Below, one piece after another: positions 15,678 to 23,719 of a stretch of DNA of 64,000 bases (positions within the stretch are counted from its first letter, which is position 1; the number at the start of each line of letters is the position of its first letter). A model generated the notes under the pieces. It made no database searches and had not been told where the DNA came from. It was given only the letters and a program-made list of their open reading frames with translations. Origin of the DNA: Rhodanobacter thiooxydans LCS2 (GTDB lineage: Bacteria > Pseudomonadota > Gammaproteobacteria > Xanthomonadales > Rhodanobacteraceae); the NCBI RefSeq assembly GCF_000264375.1, contig NZ_AJXW01000072.1:1-64000 (forward strand). Reading direction: 5' to 3'. The translations under genes and the position numbers were made by a program.

Positions 15678-18600
15678 ATGTTCTCGCAGTCGACCTTCTT
15701 CGAAATACTCCACTTCGAACTGCGCCAGCAGCTGAAGGCGCCGCTGTTCTGGATTGTCGCGGCGGCATTCGGCGCACTGGCCTTCGCGCTGGCCAGCACC
15801 GATGCAGTGATCGTCGGCGGCGCCAGCGGCAACGTGCTGCGCAACGCGCCGCTGGTGATCGCGCGGCTGCTCGGTGTGCTCACCGTGCTCAGCACCTTCC
15901 TGGTCACGGTGTTCGTGGCTGGCGCGGCGCTGCGCGACTTCGACCAGCGCACGTCCGAACTGTTCTTCACCACGCCGATCAGCCGCGGCGCCTATCTCGG
16001 CGGCCGCTTCGCCGCCGGCTACCTCGCCGCGCTGGCGGTCATGCTGGCCTGCGCGCTGGGCCTGGCGATCGGCGGCGTTATGCCGTGGATCGACGCGGCG
16101 CGGCTGGGCCCGGCAAGCTGGCACGGCTATGCCTGGGCGTTCGGCGTGATGGTGCTGCCGAACCTGCTGTTCATCGGCGCGCTGCTGTTCCTGCTCGCCA
16201 CCACCACGCGCTCGCTGCTGGCCACCTACATCGGCCTGATCGTCTACTTCGTGCTCAACGCCGTGGTCGGCCTGCTGAGCCGCGACGTCAACAACCACCT
16301 CATCGCCGCGATGCTCGACCCGTTCGGCGGCCGCACCCTGGCCCTGGTCACGCGCTACTGGTCGGCCGACCAGGCCAACCACGAGCTGCCCGCGCTGGAC
16401 GGCGTACTACTGTTCAATCGCGTGCTGTGGAGCGCGATCGGCGTGGCCATGCTGGGCGCCGCCGCCGCGCTATTCCGACCGAACCGCGAAGGCCTGCAAC
16501 TGCCGCGGCGCAGGCAACGGTCAGAGCCGCCGCTGCTGCGCCCACAGGCCGGCGCCGCCGCGCTGGCACTGCCGAAGGTGCGGCTGGCCGACGGCCTGCG
16601 CGCACACCTGCTGCAGCTGCGCGCGCAGCTCGCATTCGACACGCTCGGCGTGCTGCGCGGCGTGCCGTTCCTGGTCATGCTGGCGTTGGGGCTGTTCAAC
16701 CTGGTCTTCGCGCTGGCGCTGTCCAGCCAGATCTACGGCACCGCCACCTGGCCGGTGACGCACCAGATGCTGGAGAACGTGCGCGGCGGCTTCCAGTGGC
16801 TGCTGTACATCATCGTCACGTTCTACGCCGGCGAGCTGGTGTGGCGCGAGCGCAGCCAGCGCTCGGCCGAGGTCACCGACGCGTTCCCGGTGCCGGACTG
16901 GGTGCCGCTGACCGCCAAGCTGGGCGCGCTGCTGGCGGTGATCGCTGCGTTCCTGCTGGTCGGCGCCGTGGTGGGCATCGGCTGGCAGCTGGGCCACGGC
17001 TACACGCAGCTGGAACCGGGGCTGTACCTGGCCACGCTGGCGCTGAACGCGATCCCGTTCGTGCTGCTGGCGGTGCTGGCGCTGTTCCTGCAGGTGGTCG
17101 CCAACAACAAGTTCCTCGGCTACCTGCTGACCATCGTCTGGCTGGTGCTGGGCACGGTCGGCTTCGACCTGCTGCACTGGGAACAGCACCTGTACAACTA
17201 CGGCAGCACGCCGGGCTTGCCGTATTCGGACATGAACGGCTTCGGTCATTTCCTCCGGGCCGTGCTGTGGTTCGAGTTCTACTGGACCTGCTTTGCCGTG
17301 GCGCTGCTGGTGCTGGCCGCGCTGTTCTGGGTGCGCGGCACCGGGCAGTCGTGGCGCGAACGCCTGCGCGAGGCGCGCACGCGGCTGCATGCGCCGGCGA
17401 AGATCGTGCTGACGCTCAGCCTGCTCGCATTCGCCGCCAGCGGCGCGTGGATCTACTACAACACCAATGTGCTCAACCACTACCGCAGCAGCAGCGACAA
17501 GCTGCAACAGCGCGCCGACTACGAGAAGAAGTACGCGAGATACAAGCACCTGCCGCAGCCGCGCATCACCGCGGTAACGGCCGCGGTGGACATCTTCCCG
17601 TACCGGCGCCGGCTGGATATCCGCGGCCGCTACACCCTGGTCAACAAGACCCCCGCGCCGATCGCGGAGCTCCACGTGAACTTCAGCGACGGCTTCACGG
17701 TGAAGTCGCTGGACTTCGCCCCGCACGACACGCTCAGCGCCGACAAGGCACTCGGCTACACCATCTGCCGGCTGAAGACGCCGCTGGCGCCGGGCGCGTC
17801 GATGGCGTTCGATTTCACGCTGGAATACGCGCCGAAGGGCTTCACCAACAGTCCCGAAGGCCAGTTCCTCGCCCACGACGGCACGTTCTTCAACAACAGC
17901 GTGATGCCGCAGTTCGGCTATCAGACGCAGGCGCAGCTCACCGACCGCAACGACCGCCGCAAGTACGGGCTTTCCGCCGAAGTGCCGCGGATGCCGAAAT
18001 TGGGCGACGAGGAAGCTCGTGCGAACACCTACAGCAGCAACGACGCGGACTGGATCGACTTCGACACCACCGTTTCCACCGCGCCCGACCAGATCGCCAT
18101 CGCGCCGGGCACGCTGCAGAAGGAATGGACAGCCAACGGCCGGCGCTATTTCCACTACGCCATGGCGCAAGACGGGAGGGAGCAGTCGATGCTGCCGTTC
18201 TTCTCGTACCTGTCGGCGCGCTACGCGGTGAAGCACGAGGCGTGGAAGGGCGTGGACATCGCGGTGTACTACAACCCCGCGCATGCCTGGAACGTGCAGC
18301 GCATGATCCAGGGCGCAAAGGACGCGCTGGACTACTACGACGCGAACTTCACACCGTATCAGTTCAGGCAGCTGCGTATCCTGGAGTTCCCGAACTACGC
18401 CAGCTACGCGCAGTCGTTCGCCAACACCATCCCGTACTCCGAGTCGATCGGCTTCATCGCCGACCTGCGCGACAAGAGCAAGATCGACTACGTCTATTAC
18501 GTCACAGCGCACGAGGTGGCGCACCAGTGGTGGGCGCACCGGGTGATCGGCGCGAACATGCAGGGCTCGACCATGCTCAGCGAGTCGCTGGCGCAGTACT

Positions 18601-19295
18601 CCGCGCTGATGGTGATGAAGCACAAGTACGGCACCGACCAGATGCACAAGTTCCTGAAGTACGAACTGGACGGCTATCTGGCCGGCCGCGCCACCGAGAA
18701 GCTGGCCGAGGAGCCGCTGGCCAGGGTGGAGAACCAGCAGTACATCCACTACAAGAAAGGCTCACTGGTGTTCTACGCGCTGCAGGACTACATCGGCGAA
18801 GGCAGCTTGAACGCAGTACTGAAGCAGTTCCTGCTCGACAAGGGGTTCCAGCAGCCGCCGTACACCACCTCGCAGGAATTCATGGACGCGCTGGGACACG
18901 CGCTGGGCCCGAGGTGGCAGCCGCTGCTGGACGATCTCTTCTGGAAGATCACCCTGTTCGACAACCGCCTCATCAACGCCAGCGCGAAGCCGCTGCCGGG
19001 CGACAAGTACGAGGTGACCCTGAAGGTGCATGCCGGCAAGGTCCGCGTGGACGGCACCGGCAAGGAGACCCGGGCGAAGCCGGACATCCCGATCGAGATC
19101 GGCGTGTTCGCCGCATCAAAGGGTGATGGCAAGGACGGCACGCCGCTGTACCTGGAGAAGCGCCTGCTGCCCGACGGCGACAGCACGCTCACCGTCACCG
19201 TGGACGGCAAGCCCGCCGTGGCCGGCATCGACCCCTACAACGAGCTGATCGACAAGGTCTCCAGCGACAACCGCCGCGCCGTCACGCTGCCCTAG
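15678..19295 (+). CDS. ABC permease fused to M1-family metallopeptidase
   Basis: 1205 residues. Two blocks of about six hydrophobic helices each (about 15-260 and 330-600) resemble ABC-2-type permeases. A further helix near 580 is followed by a large periplasmic gluzincin domain: an N-terminal beta domain, then HEVAH at 945-949 with the third zinc ligand Glu969 in the MLSESLAQY segment, the M1 aminopeptidase arrangement. The HEVAH-to-Glu spacing is one residue longer than in leukotriene A4 hydrolase. With the upstream ATPase it forms a transporter carrying its own peptidase. A role in processing or exporting peptides at the cell surface is inferred. Its stop overlaps the stop of mscS by 4 bases. 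Confidence 0.88.
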   Translation: MFSQSTFFEILHFELRQQLKAPLFWIVAAAFGALAFALASTDAVIVGGASGNVLRNAPLVIARLLGVLTVLSTFLVTVFVAGAALRDFDQRTSELFFTTPISRGAYLGGRFAAGYLAALAVMLACALGLAIGGVMPWIDAARLGPASWHGYAWAFGVMVLPNLLFIGALLFLLATTTRSLLATYIGLIVYFVLNAVVGLLSRDVNNHLIAAMLDPFGGRTLALVTRYWSADQANHELPALDGVLLFNRVLWSAIGVAMLGAAAALFRPNREGLQLPRRRQRSEPPLLRPQAGAAALALPKVRLADGLRAHLLQLRAQLAFDTLGVLRGVPFLVMLALGLFNLVFALALSSQIYGTATWPVTHQMLENVRGGFQWLLYIIVTFYAGELVWRERSQRSAEVTDAFPVPDWVPLTAKLGALLAVIAAFLLVGAVVGIGWQLGHGYTQLEPGLYLATLALNAIPFVLLAVLALFLQVVANNKFLGYLLTIVWLVLGTVGFDLLHWEQHLYNYGSTPGLPYSDMNGFGHFLRAVLWFEFYWTCFAVALLVLAALFWVRGTGQSWRERLREARTRLHAPAKIVLTLSLLAFAASGAWIYYNTNVLNHYRSSSDKLQQRADYEKKYARYKHLPQPRITAVTAAVDIFPYRRRLDIRGRYTLVNKTPAPIAELHVNFSDGFTVKSLDFAPHDTLSADKALGYTICRLKTPLAPGASMAFDFTLEYAPKGFTNSPEGQFLAHDGTFFNNSVMPQFGYQTQAQLTDRNDRRKYGLSAEVPRMPKLGDEEARANTYSSNDADWIDFDTTVSTAPDQIAIAPGTLQKEWTANGRRYFHYAMAQDGREQSMLPFFSYLSARYAVKHEAWKGVDIAVYYNPAHAWNVQRMIQGAKDALDYYDANFTPYQFRQLRILEFPNYASYAQSFANTIPYSESIGFIADLRDKSKIDYVYYVTAHEVAHQWWAHRVIGANMQGSTMLSESLAQYSALMVMKHKYGTDQMHKFLKYELDGYLAGRATEKLAEEPLARVENQQYIHYKKGSLVFYALQDYIGEGSLNAVLKQFLLDKGFQQPPYTTSQEFMDALGHALGPRWQPLLDDLFWKITLFDNRLINASAKPLPGDKYEVTLKVHAGKVRVDGTGKETRAKPDIPIEIGVFAASKGDGKDGTPLYLEKRLLPDGDSTLTVTVDGKPAVAGIDPYNELIDKVSSDNRRAVTLP

Positions 19296-20146
19296 GCCCC
19301 ACCGGGGCCGGGGTTGCCGTGCACCAGGGTGACCTGCTGCGGCCCCACCGGAATGCTGATCTGCTGCGCGTCGATCTGCCGCTTGATCGCGTGCAGCAGA
19401 TCGGTCTGCGCGTCCCAGCCGTCGCTGACGAGGGTCCAGCCGCGCAGCACCAGGTTCACCGTCTGCCCGCTCAGGTTCTCGATCCACACCCCGGGCGCCG
19501 GATCCTTCAGGATGCGCCGGTCCGCCGCCATCAGCTGCCTGATCGCGGCCATCACCTGTTCCGCGTCGTCGCGATAGGCGATGCCCAGCTTCAGCTCGAA
19601 GCGGCGCGTACCCCGGCGGTTGTAGTTGATGATGGCGTCGCCGCCGACCTTCGCGTTCGGCAGGATCGCCTCGCGGTTGTCCGGCAGCAGCAGCTGGGTA
19701 TGCATCAGGTTGATGCTCTGCACGGTGCCCTCGGTGCCGCCGGCGCTGACGTAGTCGCCAACCCGGAACGGGCGGAACAACACCAGCAGCACGCCCCACG
19801 CCAGGTTGCTGAGCGAGCCCTGCAGGGCCAACCCCACCGCCAGCCCGGCGGTGCCGAGCGCGGCGACCATCGGCGCCGACGGCACACCCAGCACGCCCAA
19901 AGCGGTGACCACCAGCAGCACCACCAGCACGCCGTAGATCAGGTTGCGCAGGAATCCGCTGAGGGTGGAATCCAGGTTGGCCCGGCCCAGCGCCGCGCGG
20001 GCGAAATTGGCCAGCCTGCTCGCCACCCACATGCCGACCAGCAGCACCACCAGCGCTCCGAGCAGGCGCAGGCCAAGCTGCATCGCCTGGTCGGTGTAGG
20101 TGGACATTGCGTCGGCCGCCACCGGTGCGGCGGAAACATCGAACAT
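19292..20146 (-). CDS. mscS: Small-conductance mechanosensitive channel (MscS family)
   Basis: 284 residues from ATG 20144-20146 (MFDVSAAP); the frame extends upstream but with non-family sequence. There are three transmembrane helices, the third being the pore helix with the typical Gly/Ala pattern GTAGLAVGLALQGSLSNLAWG. The beta domain FRVGDYVSAGGTEGTVQSI follows, and then a mixed alpha/beta C-terminal cage. It resembles Escherichia coli MscS (286 residues) in length and domain order. The channel opens on hypo-osmotic shock to release solutes. It converges on the permease/peptidase gene with overlapping stops. Confidence 0.92.
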   Translation of the reverse strand: MFDVSAAPVAADAMSTYTDQAMQLGLRLLGALVVLLVGMWVASRLANFARAALGRANLDSTLSGFLRNLIYGVLVVLLVVTALGVLGVPSAPMVAALGTAGLAVGLALQGSLSNLAWGVLLVLFRPFRVGDYVSAGGTEGTVQSINLMHTQLLLPDNREAILPNAKVGGDAIINYNRRGTRRFELKLGIAYRDDAEQVMAAIRQLMAADRRILKDPAPGVWIENLSGQTVNLVLRGWTLVSDGWDAQTDLLHAIKRQIDAQQISIPVGPQQVTLVHGNPGPGGA

Positions 20147-20354
20147 AAATCTTGCCTTCTGCAAAAAACCTGAAACGAGCCTAGCAGGATCACCTGCGAC
20201 TTCATCGTTATCGCCATGACATCGGCCAACCTCACTCCGCACTCTGTGTTGGGTTTGGAAGCGTCACACAGCTCGGTGCTACCAGTGAGAAGCAGTGTGC
20301 CGCTGACAATTTTTAGCGGTAGGCTTGCTCGCAGACTGCAAAAGGAGTCCGCAG

Positions 20355-20939
20355 ATGGGGACGACGCGATGGTGGTTTGCCGCTGGTCTGCTGGCCAGCG
20401 TGGGTTTGTCGCACGCAGGCGACATCTACACCTGCAAGGGTGCGAACGGGGTGAACGTGTACCAGAACACACCGTGCCCGACGAAGCAGCCGGAGCTGAG
20501 GCATAGCACGTACGATGAATCCCTGTCGCGCGTGCGGGTGGAGCAGGAAGCGGAACCGCAGGTGGTGCAGCAGCGCGTGGTGCAGGAACAGGCGCCGGCC
20601 GGCGCCTACGCGAACACCGCGGGCCACGGAAGTGAGGGGCCACCCGCGCCCACCGTTGCATACCAATGCACGGCGGGCCGCCGCACGTGGATCCAGAAAA
20701 CGCCATGTCCGTCGACGTACAGCCAGGCGGCGCCGGTGGACGTTTCGGGGTTCACAGCCAGCGGGCAGCACTTCACCGGCAGTGGCTGGGTGGACCAGCG
20801 AGTACCGGTGCGCCAGCAGTCGATGGACCAGTCTGACTTATGCGACAGGGTGCGAGCCGGCGCCAACGTGGGTGGCGGTTCCGAGTCGTCGCGGTCCTAC
20901 GAGCGGAACAAGATCAAGCGCGACCTATGCGGTGGATGA
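20355..20939 (+). CDS. Secreted DUF4124-like protein
   Basis: 194 residues from ATG 20355, with AAAGGAG at 20341-20347. A signal peptide ends near SLSHA/GD. Two copies of a DUF4124-type motif are visible: YTCKGANGVNVYQNTPCP near the mature N-terminus and YQCTAGRRTWIQKTPCPS after the middle. Each has a pair of cysteines likely to form a disulfide. The central part is Gln/Glu/Val-rich. The family is common in xanthomonads and of unknown function; the location is periplasmic. It is divergent from mscS across about 208 bases. Confidence 0.75.
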   Translation: MGTTRWWFAAGLLASVGLSHAGDIYTCKGANGVNVYQNTPCPTKQPELRHSTYDESLSRVRVEQEAEPQVVQQRVVQEQAPAGAYANTAGHGSEGPPAPTVAYQCTAGRRTWIQKTPCPSTYSQAAPVDVSGFTASGQHFTGSGWVDQRVPVRQQSMDQSDLCDRVRAGANVGGGSESSRSYERNKIKRDLCGG

Positions 20940-21143
20940 CGCTGCTGCAGCGCTATGACGTACTGCCGCCGGACGCCGGCATTTCCGCGGTGAACACCAC
21001 GTTCTCGGTGTTGGTGTTCATGGTAACGGCCTAGGCCACACTGACGAAGGATGACTTCTGACGTGATCGCACGGAAGACCAGTCCGGCCTACGCTGGTTG
21101 CTGGTGCTCGGACGCCCATGTTGATGTGGTGACTGCTGAGCTG

Positions 21144-21173
21144 AAAAAAAGCCCCGCCAAAGCGGGGCTTTTT
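21144..21173 (-). terminator. Rho-independent terminator of the 118/53-codon module
   Basis: Stem GCCCCGC (21151-21157) and GCGGGGC (21162-21168), loop CAAA, flanked by an A-run on one side and a T-run on the other, so it could work on both strands. It lies 21 bases past the stop of the 53-residue gene on the minus strand. Confidence 0.85.
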
Positions 21174-21193
21174 ACTGAACCACTAGCCAGATA

Positions 21194-21355
21194 TCACACG
21201 GCTTCCGCCACCTTGCCGCTCTCAATGATCTTGGCCAGATGCGCATTGATGTATGCAAATTCGGCGCACGCTTCCTCGAGCAACAGGATCAGATCTTCAC
21301 GATTCTTGGGTGCGTAGAGGGAATGCAAATTGAGTTTAGGGCCTGCGGTATCCAT
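21194..21355 (-). CDS. Small protein of 53 residues, unknown
   Basis: ATG at 21353-21355 with AGGAGA six bases upstream; stop TGA at 21194-21196. The product starts MDTAGPKLNLHSLYAPKN and continues with an amphipathic helical stretch rich in Leu, Glu and Ala, ending GKVAEAV. It has one cysteine and no signal peptide. It follows the 118-residue gene by 27 bases and is followed by a strong terminator, so the two form a compact operon. Codon use is less GC-rich than the surroundings. I do not recognise a family. The good ribosome binding site and operon setting make it a real gene in my view. Confidence 0.7.
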   Translation of the reverse strand: MDTAGPKLNLHSLYAPKNREDLILLLEEACAEFAYINAHLAKIIESGKVAEAV

Positions 21356-21382
21356 GATAGTTCTCCTGCTTGTCTCCTGTGG

Positions 21383-21739
21383 TCACTGTTTCTGGCTGCG
21401 GAGTTTTCGAATGCAGTCCTGATATTCAGCCTCATCGCCGTTCTTCAACGACACATGGGTGCGTCGGATCAGATGTATGGCTTGTTGGCAGTTGAGCAAC
21501 TGCATAGTCCTAGTTGGATCGTCTTGAATCTGTGAACTGTTCAGCACGACACTAACTATTGGTTCAACTAGCTGAATGGCCGCGATGATCTGGCCAATAC
21601 TGGGGTTGGCTAGAGCTACAAATTTTTCGAAACCGAACGATGAGTCTGCTTCGACCACATGGTTGATTGACTCAATAATCCGACTCCAAAGCTCGTGAAC
21701 AAGCTTGCTCAGCTGAGCGTCCACTGGATCCTTCACCAT
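21383..21739 (-). CDS. Hypothetical protein of 118 residues, first gene of a lower-GC module
   Basis: Start MVKDPVDAQLSKLVHELW with AAGGGGA upstream. It appears all-helical, soluble and mildly acidic at the N-terminus, with a basic C-terminus ending KLRSQKQ and two cysteines in the second half. There is no signal peptide, membrane helix or known motif. The gene is markedly less GC-rich than the genome average seen around it (codons such as aat, tta, ata, caa), consistent with acquisition by transfer. It is preceded by a TTGACA-type promoter and a perfect palindrome, and coupled to the 53-residue gene downstream. The function is unknown; a two-gene toxin/antitoxin or immunity-like pair is one possibility but nothing in the sequence proves it. 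Confidence 0.65.
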   Translation of the reverse strand: MVKDPVDAQLSKLVHELWSRIIESINHVVEADSSFGFEKFVALANPSIGQIIAAIQLVEPIVSVVLNSSQIQDDPTRTMQLLNCQQAIHLIRRTHVSLKNGDEAEYQDCIRKLRSQKQ

Positions 21740-21812
21740 GCTTTGGTTCCCCTTCAGATGCTAGTGGCGCCCAGTTACGAGGCACCTGCCTTCCCAAGCC
21801 AGTTAACAATAG

Positions 21813-21827
21813 TAGCATCTGATGCTA
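21813..21827. promoter_or_regulatory. Palindromic operator candidate
   Basis: TAGCATCTGATGCTA, a perfect 7-base inverted repeat around one central base. It sits 2 bases downstream of the -10 element, over the expected transcription start. A further half-site, GATGCTAG, recurs at 21757-21764, between this site and the gene. Repressor binding is inferred. Confidence 0.55.
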
Positions 21828-21829
21828 GC

Positions 21830-21857
21830 GCTTTACCACACCCATGGCGTATGTCAA
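21830..21857 (-). promoter_or_regulatory. Sigma70-type promoter of the 118/53-codon module
   Basis: On the minus strand: TTGACA (21857-21852), 16-base spacer, TAAAGC (21835-21830). The -35 is a perfect consensus and the -10 is weak (TA and A conserved). The start would fall on the palindrome at 21813-21827. Confidence 0.5.
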
Positions 21858-22191
21858 GAGTCACAACACCATTGCCGCAGCTTCGCATGAAGCCAAGCAG
21901 GGAAAGTGCCAAGCACCGTAGGGTGAAGTACTTGGCACTCACTCCGGCTCAACGAGGCAGTGGCGCTTGTGGTTGGCACCCCCACAGAGCTGACGTTTTA
22001 CGGCATGTTATGACGCCATCTGCCACTACCCCACGACCAACTTGGGGCGCGCCTCGGTAGTCCTCAATCAATTAACCAACCGATTGGAGAGCGGTAGGCC
22101 CACAGCAGCAACTCTGGGATCCGAGGTAGCCATGCAGGAGTATCGGCAGTCACGTAGCGCAACTGCCAGCAATACGCACCGACCGGACGTT
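21858..22191. other. Non-coding stretch with a stem-loop at 21905-21939
   Basis: No convincing gene on either strand in these 334 bases. The clearest structure is AGTGCCAAG (21905-21913) paired with CTTGGCACT (21931-21939), with CACC/GGTG able to extend the stem inside the loop. It lies upstream of the module promoter and past the stop of the DUF2845 gene (minus strand), so it could be a 3' element of that gene. There is no T-run for a classical terminator. Confidence 0.4.
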
Positions 22192-22500
22192 TCAGAGCCT
22201 GCGATCCTCGATCTCGCTGACCCGGCCGTCGACGATGGTGACCACGGTGACGTGGTCGCCGCGGCGATAGCGCCATTGTTCGCCGCCCTGGTGCTGGTCC
22301 ACCACGCGGACACCCCCACGGCGGCTGCCGTGGCTGCGCGGCTTGCGCGCATGCGATTTCGAGGTGGGCTTGCCCAGCAGTTCAACTACCCGCTCGCGGC
22401 TGTCGCCGGCGGTGAGCACCTGGTTGCCCACGCGCAGCGTGCTGGACGCCTGCACGGCGGCACTGAACGCGAACAAGGCGACGACGAGACGAATGCGCAT
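22192..22500 (-). CDS. DUF2845-type secreted protein
   Basis: 102 residues from ATG 22498-22500 (MRIRLVVALFAFSAAVQA), which gives a typical signal peptide; GGGAGCAGG lies upstream. The mature protein contains LRVGNQVLTAGDSRERVVELLGKP in two adjoining blocks and GEQWRYRRGD followed by a V/I-rich strand ending SEIEDRRL. This is the pattern of the DUF2845/BamE-like fold (a conserved Gly-Asp and a final strand with an Arg). A periplasmic location is inferred. No lipobox cysteine is present. Confidence 0.7.
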   Translation of the reverse strand: MRIRLVVALFAFSAAVQASSTLRVGNQVLTAGDSRERVVELLGKPTSKSHARKPRSHGSRRGGVRVVDQHQGGEQWRYRRGDHVTVVTIVDGRVSEIEDRRL

Positions 22501-22593
22501 GACCTGCTCCCTGGTCCGATTGGAATGATCCCGTTGGAATGATCCGGTTGGAACGATTGCCGTGGCGTCGCAGTCCACGGGTCGTCCCGTACC

Positions 22594-23169
22594 TCAGAAA
22601 CCGGCACCTGGCTGCGCCAGGTAGTGCAGTTCTTCCGGCGTGCTGGGACGACCGAGGACGGCGTTGCGGTGAGGGAAGCGGCCGAAACGCGCGATCACCT
22701 GGTGGTGGCGCCGAGCATAATCCACGTAATCGTCGAAAAGCGGTCGTTGTTCGGCCTCCGCTTCCGCCGCCAGCGCCTCGAACAACGCCACCGAACGCCG
22801 CTGCAGCGCCAGATCCTCGGCATGCTCCAGCGGCAGGTAGGCGAACACGCGCTGCACGGCGGGCAGTTGCCGGTCGTCACCACGGGCCAGCCCCGACAGC
22901 GCCATACGCTGCGCACCGGCGTCCGCCGCCCAGGCGCGCGGGTCGTTGCGGTACAGGTTGCGCGGGAACTGGTCGAGCAGGATCAGCAGCGCCAGCCAGC
23001 CCGGCGGGGTGTGCGCCCAGTCGTCCAGGCGCCCTTCGGCGGCGCCTTGTGCGGCGGCGCCGAAGCGTTCGCGGATCTGTGCGTCGAAGGTGTCATCGAC
23101 AACGAACCAGCGGGCAGCATTCGCCTCGGCGAACCAGAAATCCAGCACGTCCTGCGCGGTCGTCGGCAT
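22594..23169 (-). CDS. DUF924 family protein
   Basis: 191 residues from ATG 23167-23169 (MPTTAQDVLDFWF), with GAGG upstream; a TTG two codons earlier is less likely. Family marks are DVLDFWFAE at the N-terminus, LLDQFPRNLYR in the middle, and HRNAVLGRPSTPEELHYL at the C-terminus. The fold is all-helical, of the TPR-like DUF924 class. It is widespread in proteobacteria with no established biochemical function. It lies 12 bases beyond the stop of the DUF2383-like gene on the same strand and is probably co-transcribed with it. Confidence 0.88.
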   Translation of the reverse strand: MPTTAQDVLDFWFAEANAARWFVVDDTFDAQIRERFGAAAQGAAEGRLDDWAHTPPGWLALLILLDQFPRNLYRNDPRAWAADAGAQRMALSGLARGDDRQLPAVQRVFAYLPLEHAEDLALQRRSVALFEALAAEAEAEQRPLFDDYVDYARRHHQVIARFGRFPHRNAVLGRPSTPEELHYLAQPGAGF

Positions 23170-23181
23170 CAGCAACCTCGT

Positions 23182-23622
23182 TCAATAGCGTGCGCTACCG
23201 CCCAGACTGTGCATGTCCAGGTGGATGCCGCGCAAGCGCGGCAGTTGCCGGCGCAGCACCAGCACCGACCCCACCGGCGCCGCGGCGATGGCTTGCTCGA
23301 AGCGGCGCAGCAGCATGCTCTCGTCGTGCGCCAGCAGATGGATCCAGGCATGGTCGCGGCGTGCGGCGCTGCGCATCAGCCAGCCGGCCAGATGGCGGTG
23401 TACGACACCATGCCAGCTGCCGCGCCGACACGGCCGGGCGCCACGGTCGGAAAGCGGCGCCTGCAGGTCGGCGACCAGCAAATCCAGCGTGTGCGCGTTG
23501 TCGTTCAGCACCATGCGCAGGCCGGGCTCGCAGGCCGTCGCGGCATGCCGATAGAGCTGGCGCAGGTCGATGCTGCGCCGGATCAGGGCATTGCAGGTGG
23601 AGGCAGGCAACTGCAGCGGCAT
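23182..23622 (-). CDS. DUF2383/PA2169-like four-helix protein
   Basis: 146 residues, predicted as four long helices. The central GSWHGVVHRHLAGWL block, the following Asp-rich turn and the ALLRRFEQAI-type helix fit the PA2169/DUF2383 family, a ferritin-like four-helix bundle found in many gammaproteobacteria. Metal-ligand glutamates of ferritins are not evident. It is cytoplasmic, with no signal. The assignment comes from pattern similarity only and is moderate. It is the first gene of a pair with the DUF924 gene. Confidence 0.5.
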   Translation of the reverse strand: MPLQLPASTCNALIRRSIDLRQLYRHAATACEPGLRMVLNDNAHTLDLLVADLQAPLSDRGARPCRRGSWHGVVHRHLAGWLMRSAARRDHAWIHLLAHDESMLLRRFEQAIAAAPVGSVLVLRRQLPRLRGIHLDMHSLGGSARY

Positions 23623-23719
23623 GCGGGATCGGTGGCCATGGACGGTGCGCCATCCTCGCCCCGGCCCACTTAGCCGCAGATTAACCCCGGGCGAGCGAGT
23701 GCCCGCCGGTCAGCCTCAC

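Noticed and set aside
16085-19126. A 1013-codon open frame overlapping the permease/peptidase gene on the same strand
   Set aside because: It is a shifted frame of a real gene; its translation is Arg/Pro/Ala-rich and has no recognisable motif, whereas the other frame has the zinc site.
20953-21021. A possible 22-residue minus-strand peptide (MNTNTENVVFTAEMPASGG plus 3 residues)
   Set aside because: Too short, no ribosome binding site, and an overlapping plus-strand frame reads equally well. It could be a fragment of a lost gene, but nothing supports that.
21844-21921. A 25-codon plus-strand frame upstream of the low-GC module
   Set aside because: No ribosome binding site and no length beyond chance; the region is better explained as promoter and stem-loop.
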